DNA from: an uncultured Lachnospiraceae bacterium
Lineage (GTDB): Bacteria; Bacillota_A; Clostridia; Lachnospirales; Lachnospiraceae
Direction of reading: 5' to 3'
Assembly: GCA_947175285.1 (NCBI GenBank)
Contig: CAMWMM010000361.1
Span: 1-5,490, forward strand
Length of the DNA stretch: 5,490 nt
This document shows, one piece after another, positions 1-4,941 of this stretch (its first letter is position 1; every line of letters starts with the position of its first letter). The notes beneath the pieces are model-generated. The model made no database searches and was not told the DNA's origin. It was given only the letters and a program-made list of their open reading frames with translations. The position numbers and the translations under genes were made by a program.

Positions 1-123
1 TATTATCACAAGCCCTCCTTTTTTTCAATCCGTTCATTACTGCCTCTTCAATTAGGCTTTTGGTAAAATCTCCAAAAGCCTGCTATACTTTAGCCAAGAT
101 CGGATCAAGAAGTTGTCTTCCTT
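1..123 (-). other. Unidentified coding remnant with AGGAGG at the left edge
   Basis: Immediately past the stop of the HAD pseudogene, the minus strand has a reading frame with protein-like composition. It reads EGRQLLDPILAKV, then a TAG stop at 83-85, then QAFGDFTKSLIEEAVMNGL and a basic tail to the window edge. I do not recognise the family, and the stop suggests it is decayed. An AGGAGG (complement of 14-19) lies close to the edge, so it could be the ribosome binding site of a gene starting at or just outside position 1. Both readings are inference; this may simply be a junction between old fragments. Confidence 0.25.
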
Positions 124-827
124 CTAAAGTGCATTCTGCATAGAGCTGTAAAAACTCCAGGAAGCTTCCATCAGAAACATATCAATGTCATTCTTGTCAT
201 TTCCAATGACGATGATATCCTTCAAATCAATATTGCAAATCTCTGCAAGTTTTTTTACACCACTACCTTTATTTATTCCTTTATTGCATATCGAATGAAA
301 TTCATTTTCAGAAACCACTACATGAAACTCATTCAGAATATCAGGAATTCTATCCAGCACCAATCCTCTAGTAGTTATCCTGCATATATTATCTTTATCA
401 ATATTTTTCAAAAACAAGCCTGTATCATTTTAAATTTCTTCACTGAAAAACCACGGTTGGGATAGAGATTCCGATAATTCCTTTGATCCTCTCAAAAATT
501 TATACTTATGAGTCTTAAGATCCACATAAGCCAAAAATTCAAAGGGAAGTTCTGTGATAGTATAAATTAATTTACTGACTTTATTAAAATCCATGCTATC
601 ATTATAAAGTACCGAACCATCTCTTGAGACAATTACAGAACCATTTTCACAAATACTGGAAATCTAAAGTCAAATCCGTACAATATCTCATTCACACCTC
701 TATAACCTTTGCCAGTACAAAATGAACATTCATAATTTTTAAGGTTTTGCATTGTTTTCAACAATACCACATTATTTACCCCTCTGTTGGATGCAATACC
801 ACTCATATCACACAAGATAATCTTCAT
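124..827 (-). pseudogene. HAD-superfamily (Cof/HAD-IIB-like) phosphatase, decayed
   Basis: This is a degenerate haloacid-dehalogenase-like phosphohydrolase, a cytosolic family that normally removes phosphate from sugars or other small metabolites. The ATG at 825-827 has a GGGAG ribosome binding site 8 bp upstream. Reading across the breaks gives a motif II-like FCTGKGYRG, then FRFP and ICENGSVIVSRDGSVLYN, a cap region, a motif III lysine in KGSGVKKL, and motif IV GNDKNDIDMF. Damage is visible at four places. Motif I reads DMSG where DxDG is expected, so the second aspartate is lost. A single-base frameshift lies near 655-660. An in-frame TAA is at 430-432. The C-terminus stops about 20 residues after motif IV, shorter than usual for the family. 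About 234 codons remain. The product is almost certainly inactive. Confidence 0.8.
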
Positions 828-948
828 CTTTTATTCTCCCATCGGAATAGACTTTCATCTCTGCGTCTTTTTGGTATACCTCAAAAGCATCCGCCCCATA
901 CTGGTTCTCAACCACCCTTGCAATTTCAACTATGGTTATAGTCTCCAT
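808..948 (-). CDS. Small 46-residue ORF overlapping the HAD start
   Basis: An uninterrupted ATG-to-TGA frame encodes METITIVEIA...MKVYSDGRIKDEDYLV. Its last 20 bases overlap the start of the HAD pseudogene, and the HAD ribosome binding site lies inside it. That arrangement is typical of translational coupling in an operon. The composition is protein-like, with hydrophobic and charged residues alternating, which fits a helix followed by a short strand. I see no convincing ribosome binding site before its ATG. The frame stays open for nine more codons upstream before a TAA, so it may be the tail of a truncated larger protein rather than a true small gene. No family is recognised and no function is proposed. 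Confidence 0.4.
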   Translation of the reverse strand: METITIVEIARVVENQYGADAFEVYQKDAEMKVYSDGRIKDEDYLV

Positions 949-992
949 TTTAGCAACGCTGCTTGTTTCTACTTTGCTTTATCCGTTTGATT

Positions 993-1651
993 CTACAGAT
1001 TTTGAAGTTTATCCAAAAAAGCGACATAAAATTCCCTTTCTTTGATACGGGCTTGCTGAACTTCAATGCTTCTAGTAGCATTAGGTTCTAATGGATTATC
1101 CAAATAATATAGTGCCTTTTGAGCCGCCAATATAGCTGACTCAACAGAATTTCCTAAGACATCATTAAAATCTGTTTCCCCTTTAAGCCAAGCATTCCCA
1201 CTCTGTATAGTTAATTGAGATATATGACTCCACATTCCATTTGGAAGCAATCCCAAACCATTTGCCCCAACTTCATTTGCAGCTTCCATCCACGCCTGTT
1301 TTACACTTTCTGGCGCATTTGCTCCGATTGATACTAATGCTCTTTGATTGTAATCTATTTTAGTTTCAGCACTAGTACATCGAATAATAAGTAACCGATA
1401 CATTGACTTGCCCGATTGTTCATCTGCCGCGTTGTCGTCAGTCACCGTAGCCACCGCTACGCCTCCTTCCTCCGCCTTGCATCTGAAACAATCATTCTGC
1501 GTCAATGTATCAGAAACTTATTATTCGTTGTACTAGCTTCGATTTCCGTCTCATCAATCAATTTTTCTACATTAAACCTCTCAGAAGGAGTATTTGTATG
1601 TGTATTTTGATATGTAAGGGCGCTCGATACATAGTTTCCATCAATCAGCAT
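993..1651 (-). pseudogene. Unknown conserved-looking protein, split by a small inverted-repeat element
   Basis: The ATG at 1649-1651 is preceded by GGAGG (complement of 1661-1665) with a 9-bp gap, a strong start. The first 40 codons run MLIDGNYVSSAL...LIDETEIEAS, then enter the element at 1375-1533 and stop there. The remaining 125 codons continue on the far side as AETKIDYNQRALVSIGANAPESVKQAW and end KEREFYVAFLDKLQNL. Deleting the element with one TA copy joins the halves in frame as EIEAS-AETK, giving an intact 165-residue soluble protein with no signal peptide or membrane segment. The C-terminal part is rich in helix-forming residues and includes an NGMWSHISQL stretch and an ALYYLDNPLEP stretch. 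It resembles small uncharacterised Clostridia proteins that I cannot name. The clean repair suggests a recent insertion. Confidence 0.7.
1375..1533. mobile_element. MITE-like element 1 (159 bp, TA target duplication)
   Basis: The element has imperfect terminal inverted repeats of 33 bp, of which 29 match. The left end reads GTACATCGAATAATAAGT and the right end, read inward, GTACAACGAATAATAAGT. Each continues, after a variable block, into GATACATTGAC. TA flanks both ends (1373-1374 and 1534-1535), and the reconstructed empty site is GCTAGT. The interior pairs further, including gattgtt/aacaatc and a central GTAGC-CACC-GCTAC palindrome, so the whole unit could fold as one long hairpin. It encodes no transposase. 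TA duplication is typical of IS630/Tc1/mariner-type mobilisation, which is inferred here, not shown. It interrupts the host gene and supplies a stop codon in one frame and an open frame in the other. Confidence 0.8.
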
Positions 1652-1660
1652 AGCATATTT

Positions 1661-1665
1661 CCTCC
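1661..1665 (-). promoter_or_regulatory. Ribosome binding site GGAGG fixing the 1651 start
   Basis: GGAGG on the minus strand lies 9 bp before the ATG at 1649-1651. It selects that ATG over an in-frame ATG 57 bp further upstream, which has no comparable site. No clear -35/-10 pair was found upstream. Confidence 0.6.
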
Positions 1666-1856
1666 AAATATTTATAGCATATGGCATATGATGCACTATC
1701 ATTCCCATATTCTATCTTGTTTCTATCCAAAAAACATATAAATAAATTACGGATAAATAATCTTATGCTAATCTTATTTGTGTTGGATTTTAATATATAA
1801 TTCAATTATACGAATTAGCATGTATATCAATAACTTTTATTATCTTACTTTTCCTA

Positions 1857-1929
1857 TTCTCTAAAATGACACCCTTTATAATAAGACATTATCCTTTGCA
1901 GAATATGACTCAATTTCGCTGAAAATGAC
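1857..1929 (+). repeat. Three degenerate 15-bp repeats, transposon-end-like
   Basis: Three related blocks ending in ATGAC lie in the same orientation: TTCTCTAAAATGAC (1857-1870), TTTGCAGAATATGAC (1895-1909) and TTCGCTGAAAATGAC (1915-1929). The last two are exactly 20 bp apart. Closely similar blocks occur at 4465-4522 in the same orientation and with the same 20-bp spacing. Repeats of this kind resemble multiple transposase-binding sites at the ends of IS21-family elements; that match is from memory and tentative. No IstA or IstB gene is present. Confidence 0.45.
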
Positions 1930-2020
1930 TAATCCCATTATACTTCATACCACAGTATAATCTATGAGACTTCTAATATACAAAAAAATTTATGGTAGAG
2001 AGGCGCTATATTATCAAAAA

Positions 2021-2395
2021 TTATCTAACATATTGTAATATTTGTATGTATTCCCTGCTGGCGTATCCTTTTGTTCCTGTCTTGTCTCTTTCAACATAAT
2101 AAAAAGTCATTGTTGAATTGTCTAAGTCTATCCTAACCAGCTCTCCAAAATACATCTTCTCTAAGATTGTAGAGTTTATATTGGGTTCTTTTCTTAAATT
2201 AAGTCCATTTGTAGTTACTCCACCTTCCTCTGTGAAGGAATATGTTGAAGCAGCAGGAACTACATATCCTATCGCATATTCTGCTTCATCTCCTGCTTGT
2301 ATGTTTTCTGCAGCATCTGCCTGTATCACATTTGATTCTATTGCAACAAACATAACCAGCAAATAAATTATTACACTTTTCATAATTTTATTCAT
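2021..2395 (-). CDS. Secreted SH3-domain protein (124 residues)
   Basis: This is a small exported protein, third in the three-gene operon. The ATG at 2393-2395 has a GGGGG ribosome binding site 7 bp upstream, and translation from it begins MNKIMKSVIIYLLVMFVAI. That is a classic signal peptide with a basic start and a hydrophobic core, and likely cleavage is after ADA near residue 28. The rest holds one bacterial SH3 module, roughly residues 58-118: VTTNGLNLRKEPNINSTIL, a GELVRID strand, a tyrosine-rich YYVERDKTG and KGYASREYIQ. SH3b modules of this type usually bind peptidoglycan or other cell-wall parts outside the membrane. No catalytic domain is fused to it, so it is probably a wall-binding or accessory protein. 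It starts 13 bp after the stop of the gene before it. A longer 146-codon reading exists but lacks a signal-peptide-like N-terminus. Confidence 0.75.
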   Translation of the reverse strand: MNKIMKSVIIYLLVMFVAIESNVIQADAAENIQAGDEAEYAIGYVVPAASTYSFTEEGGVTTNGLNLRKEPNINSTILEKMYFGELVRIDLDNSTMTFYYVERDKTGTKGYASREYIQILQYVR

Positions 2396-2408
2396 TATTA
2401 CACCCCCA

Positions 2409-3032
2409 TTAATCAGATTCACCAGCAGTATATGTGTGCTTGACCGTGTATTTTGTTGCATCTGTTACATATTTGCTTAAATATTTTGTACAGTAATATG
2501 TCACTTCCATTTTTCTACTATCAGCTGATGTTGAATAGTCATAGTTATATGCACTGTATTGTGGATATGTTTCCGTTAAATCAAATCCAGAACCTGCATC
2601 AACAAATGAATTATAATACATAATATTATTTACAGTAATTGTTTTTGTATCAAGATAGAACCAATGTACCTTATCATAAAAATAGAACTGTTTGCTATCG
2701 TCCGCCAATAGCATAATATCATTCTGTTTCACACAATCTGCGGGTTCCTCAAACTCACTATTATTATGCAAATCCACAATATAATCTTCAAACTGATCCA
2801 AATCCATTTTTATGAAGAAGTCAGTTAACATGTTCATAGATGAATCAACAGCTTTCAATTCATCTTCTGACGCCAGTTTATAATTAGTTCCCAGCTTTTC
2901 ATTAATTTCATCTAGCCTGTTTTGATATGGTATTAACACATCATCTGCGCTACTTGCAGATACCATCAGTGTATTACCTAGTACCACTAATAACATAAAA
3001 ACAATGACCATACTTTTTCTAAGTTGCTTCAT
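2409..3032 (-). CDS. Secreted protein of unknown function (207 residues)
   Basis: The ATG at 3030-3032 follows an AGGAG ribosome binding site 9 bp upstream, which overlaps the stop of the previous gene. The N-terminus, MKQLRKSMVIVFMLLVVLGN, is a signal peptide with likely cleavage after VSA near residue 26. The mature part has two zones. Residues about 30-95 are acidic and helical (PYQNRLDEINEKLGTNYKL, then DQFEDYIVDLHNN). From about residue 110 it is rich in aromatic residues and strand-forming, with repeated tyrosines (QYSAYNYDYS, MEVTYYCTKY), and ends in a threonine-rich strand. Two cysteines (near residues 100 and 181) could form a disulfide outside the cell. There is no lipobox and no catalytic motif that I can see. 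The layout resembles uncharacterised secreted proteins of Clostridia, but I cannot name a family. It probably works with its operon partners at the cell surface. Confidence 0.75.
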   Translation of the reverse strand: MKQLRKSMVIVFMLLVVLGNTLMVSASSADDVLIPYQNRLDEINEKLGTNYKLASEDELKAVDSSMNMLTDFFIKMDLDQFEDYIVDLHNNSEFEEPADCVKQNDIMLLADDSKQFYFYDKVHWFYLDTKTITVNNIMYYNSFVDAGSGFDLTETYPQYSAYNYDYSTSADSRKMEVTYYCTKYLSKYVTDATKYTVKHTYTAGESD

Positions 3033-3044
3033 ACTTCTTATCTC

Positions 3045-3551
3045 CTAATTTAATAAAATAGCGCCTCCATTTGCTGATTTATTTACCATTACCATTGATG
3101 CAATATCAACAGAATTACCATCCAGATCAACTGCTAAAAAAGCGTAGTTTCCACTTTTCTCTAACATAAATTTAATATCATTGTCATCATAAGAAAACTC
3201 TTTATATACATTATCATCCAAAATAATTACTATATTTTTTACATTGTCTGCTTCATGAATAATCTTATCTTGCTCAATCAATATTTCATATCCTGCATCT
3301 AAATAATGCCCCCAAGTGTATTCTCTATACACTAAGTCATCCTCTACATATTCTGATTCTACCGTGATTCTTTCTTGATTATCTATACTATCCTTAGATA
3401 TTTGCAAAGTTTCAACTTCATTATCTACAAAAGGATCAATCCTATCTACATTATCATGCTCAAAAATATAATTCTCCTTAAGTATTATGATTACTGATGC
3501 AAAGACAACTACTGCTATAAAAACTGAAATTATTAAAAATGCTTTTTTCAA
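3045..3551 (-). CDS. Membrane-anchored extracytoplasmic protein, TTG start (168 residues)
   Basis: This is the first gene of the operon. The best start is TTG at 3549-3551, with AGGAAG 8 bp upstream, giving MKKAFLIISVFIAVVVFASV. That is a basic N-terminus followed by one hydrophobic segment (about residues 4-24), with no lipobox and no clear signal-peptidase site, so an uncleaved membrane anchor is likely. A longer frame to 3653 would add 34 residues containing a basic, cysteine-rich stretch with no ribosome binding site, so I reject it. The outer part is acidic (DRIDPFVDNEVE). It then becomes strand-rich, with VKNIVIILDDN and SGNYAFLAVDLDGNSVDIAS, which suggests an Ig-like beta-sandwich. Its stop is 12 bp before the next gene. 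Function is unknown; a surface role with the two secreted partners is inference. Confidence 0.65.
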   Translation of the reverse strand: MKKAFLIISVFIAVVVFASVIIILKENYIFEHDNVDRIDPFVDNEVETLQISKDSIDNQERITVESEYVEDDLVYREYTWGHYLDAGYEILIEQDKIIHEADNVKNIVIILDDNVYKEFSYDDNDIKFMLEKSGNYAFLAVDLDGNSVDIASMVMVNKSANGGAILLN

Positions 3552-3597
3552 TTCTAATTCTTCCTCTCTTTTTTCTAAACAATATAAATATGATGTT

Positions 3598-3611
3598 GGG
3601 GTAAAAACCCC
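3598..3611 (-). repeat. Short GGGG-CCCC hairpin in the operon leader
   Basis: GGGG, a 6-bp loop TAAAAA, and CCCC lie about 47 bp upstream of the TTG start of the first operon gene. This could form a small stem in the leader RNA. The stem is only 4 bp, and no regulatory family is recognised. Confidence 0.25.
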
Positions 3612-3633
3612 TTGTGTTTCAAATTTTTTACAA

Positions 3634-3647
3634 TGCCGCCTGCGGCA
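3634..3647. repeat. GC-rich 14-bp palindrome between operon and transposase
   Basis: TGCCGC-CT-GCGGCA is a perfect 6-bp inverted repeat with a 2-bp loop, conspicuously GC-rich in AT-rich surroundings. It lies near where the left end of the IS1182-type element should be. Neither strand has a T-run after it, so it is not a standard terminator. It may be an insertion target or part of an element end. Confidence 0.4.
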
Positions 3648-3685
3648 GCACAAATGTACATTGAATATCGCATATTTTGTTGTAT

Positions 3686-3718
3686 TTGATAGCTTTCGAG
3701 CCTCAGATATAGTATAAT
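3686..3718 (+). promoter_or_regulatory. Possible promoter for the IS1182-type transposase
   Basis: A perfect TATAAT (3713-3718) lies 27 bp before the transposase start codon. The best -35-like hexamer is TTGATA at 3686-3691, but the 21-bp spacer is longer than usual, so the -35 assignment is weak. The position and direction fit the transposase. Confidence 0.4.
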
Positions 3719-3745
3719 ATAAGTATCAGATTGGAGGTACGAAAG

Positions 3746-4419
3746 ATGTCTTTTTTCACAAACCCTGCACAGCAGATGACACTGGATGACGCTCTTTTTT
3801 CCCTTACAGCAAGGGAGCGAAAAGCCCTGGAAAATTCATGGGCAAAAATATTCGCCGATGAACTTTTCCCAAAGATTGAGGAAGAACCTTTTCGTGTCCT
3901 TTATTGTGAAAACAACGCCAGACCGAATACTCCCATAAATATCATGGTCGGCGCAGGCATCATCAAGGAACTGCTGGACTATTCCGATGACGATATCGTG
4001 GAAGGCCTCATGCTGGATGTCAGGCTTCAATACGCCCTACACACCACAAGTTTTGAGGAACAGCCCCTTTCTGACAAGAGTCTTCAGAATTTTCGTAAAA
4101 GGTGCTGTAAATATGAGCAGGAAACTGGCAATGATCTGATGCACACCTGTATTGTTTCCCTTTCTAAGGAGATTGCCAGTGTCATGAAAATCTCCGGCAG
4201 AACCAGGCGCATGGATTGATTGATGCAGACAGCAAAAAGCTCAGCCGTCTGGAACTGATATACACCTGTATAGCAGATCTGGTTATCCGCCTGAAAAGGG
4301 AATCCGTGGAAGGGATACCAGAGAGCCTGCTTCATTATGCTGCTGATAATGACTTCAATCAGATTTTCTACTATGCCAGGAACTCTGATTATGCTGAAAA
4401 GTGCCTGCATCTTTTATAG
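3746..4419 (+). pseudogene. IS1182-family transposase, frameshifted and truncated
   Basis: The ATG at 3746-3748 follows GGAGG by 8 bp. The protein begins MSFFTNPAQQMTLDDALFSL and continues with a stretch typical of the N-terminal half of IS1182-family DDE transposases: NARPNTPINIMVGAGIIKEL, DVRLQYALHTTSFEEQPLSD and FRKRCCKYEQETGNDL. After GRTRRMD it meets TGA at 4217-4219. The homologous frame resumes one register away (IDADSKKLSRLELIYTC) and runs to a TAG at 4417-4419. A small deletion of about 7 bp at the MD/ID junction would explain the break. About 225 codons remain of the roughly 450-550 usual for the family. The C-terminal catalytic region is absent, so it cannot transpose. The coding DNA is more GC-rich than the neighbouring operon, consistent with separate origin. 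Confidence 0.85.
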
Positions 4420-4558
4420 TTTTTCTGATTCGCCCATTTATAGACTATTATTTATATATCACAATTTGCAAAAGTCACACAATACCCCTTGCAGAAAGTG
4501 ACCTATTTTTGCAGAAAATGACCATCCAAATAAAAAATCCCCCCCTGAATCAAACCTA
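4420..4558. other. AT-rich junction between transposase remnant and element 2
   Basis: No gene is seen here. The homologous transposase sequence ends near 4400-4419, so this is a junction of old mobile-element fragments. It contains the three repeats at 4465-4522 and a run of seven C at 4540-4546. Confidence 0.5.
4465..4522 (+). repeat. Three 15-bp repeats, second cluster
   Basis: TTTGCAAAAGTCAC (4465-4478), CTTGCAGAAAGTGAC (4488-4502) and TTTGCAGAAAATGAC (4508-4522) share orientation, and the last two are exactly 20 bp apart. They match the blocks at 1857-1929 in sequence, orientation and final spacing. They are likely remains of one end of a transposable element with multiple transposase-binding sites, possibly IS21-like. 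The same orientation at both places means they are not the two ends of one intact element. Confidence 0.5.
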
Positions 4559-4732
4559 AGGAACTGTTCAGAAATAACATGTACAACTTGCGCAGGATAT
4601 TTCTTCGAGGTTAAATTGATAAATCAATTGGTCAAAAAACGTAGGCGTAGCGGGCTACGGCGAGGCTTTTTGACCTGTGCAATCGGAGAAATAGACAAGT
4701 CAAGATGTACATGTTATTCTTGAACAGTTCCT
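4559..4732. mobile_element. MITE-like element 2 (174 bp, TA target duplication)
   Basis: Terminal inverted repeats of 32 bp match at 29 positions. Both start AGGAACTGTTCA and carry AATAACATGTACA followed by CTTG. TA flanks both ends (4557-4558 and 4733-4734), and the empty site would be CCTAGA. The interior contains GGTCAAAAA paired with TTTTTGACC around a GTAGC-GG-GCTAC palindrome, so the element can fold into a long hairpin. It has no coding capacity for a transposase. It interrupts the group II intron reverse-transcriptase fragment and supplies the TAA that ends that frame. The terminal repeats differ from those of element 1, but the core AGGCGTAGCGG(TG)GCTACGG is shared. Confidence 0.85.
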
Positions 4733-4734
4733 TA

Positions 4735-4866
4735 GAACTTGTCTTTGGCATTATATATGGTACACCTTTGCGTGAGAGTCCACAATGAAAACGTGAATCC
4801 CAGAAAATCAAATGTTTCTAATCTGGTGGATTCACCACTCTTTTGCTTTGCCCTTGCAATGTATGT
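4735..4866 (-). pseudogene. Group II intron reverse transcriptase/maturase fragment
   Basis: The minus-strand frame contains LETFDFLGFTF, a hallmark of the end of the reverse-transcriptase domain in group II intron proteins. One base later the homology continues in the next frame as HCGLSRKGVPYIMPKTSS, the usual continuation (FLGFTxxCxxxRxGxxxxxxKTS). The frameshift lies in the TTTT at about 4789-4793. Only about 44 codons remain of a protein normally over 400 residues. No YADD active-site motif is present, and no intron RNA domain V is evident nearby. MITE element 2 abuts it downstream. The fragment is fused to the start of a conjugative-element gene, and the boundary near 4866 is approximate. 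Confidence 0.7.
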
Positions 4867-4941
4867 CGTATAGAGTATGGCGGTCTGTTCTCCTGCGTTA
4901 TAATTGAGAATACTTTCCTGCTCATATCGTGAAAGTTTCAT
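4867..4941 (-). pseudogene. 5' stub of a small conjugative-element gene
   Basis: The ATG at 4939-4941 overlaps the stop of the gene before it as ATGA, so translation is probably coupled. The stub encodes MKLSRYEQESILNYNAGEQT and a few more residues, resembling the N-terminus of short conserved proteins found in Tn1549/CTn-type conjugative elements. After about residue 25 the sequence switches to group II intron reverse transcriptase, making a chimeric 69-codon frame that ends in MITE element 2. The normal C-terminus is lost. The family resemblance is from memory, and the role in the element is unknown. Confidence 0.5.

Larger units (their letters stand above)
1652..2020. other. AT-rich gene-free spacer
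   Basis: There is no credible gene on either strand. The right half holds the three degenerate 15-bp repeats listed separately and an imperfect inverted repeat at 1939-1959 (TATACT, 9-bp loop, AGTATA). The left half is the upstream region of the split gene and contains a tandem CATATG near 1680 but no convincing promoter. The minus-strand operon ends at 2021. A T-run follows it (complement of 1982-1988), but I see no stable GC-rich stem before it, so a terminator is not called. Confidence 0.5.

Noticed and set aside
747..990. Two overlapping plus-strand ORFs of 64-67 codons
   Set aside because: They lie antisense to the HAD start and the 46-codon ORF, have no ribosome binding site, and look like low-complexity shadow translations.
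1416..1741. Plus-strand ORFs across element 1 and its right flank
   Set aside because: They read antisense through the element and the host gene 5' part, with no ribosome binding site or recognisable protein character.
1939..1959. TATACT...AGTATA inverted repeat as a terminator
   Set aside because: A 6-bp AT-only stem with a 9-bp loop is too weak and no T-run follows directly.
2118..2366. 82-codon plus-strand ORF
   Set aside because: It is entirely antisense to the SH3 protein, whose signal peptide and domain pattern clearly identify the minus strand as coding.
3634..3647. GC-rich palindrome as a Rho-independent terminator
   Set aside because: No T-run follows on either strand; on the plus strand the T-run precedes the stem.
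3836..4410. Minus-strand ORFs of 64 and 108 codons
   Set aside because: They are antisense to the IS1182-type transposase, which has clear family sequence on the plus strand.
1857..4522. Repeat clusters as a CRISPR array or as the two ends of one transposon
   Set aside because: The units are too short, too few and too divergent for CRISPR, and both clusters face the same way, whereas transposon ends would be inverted.
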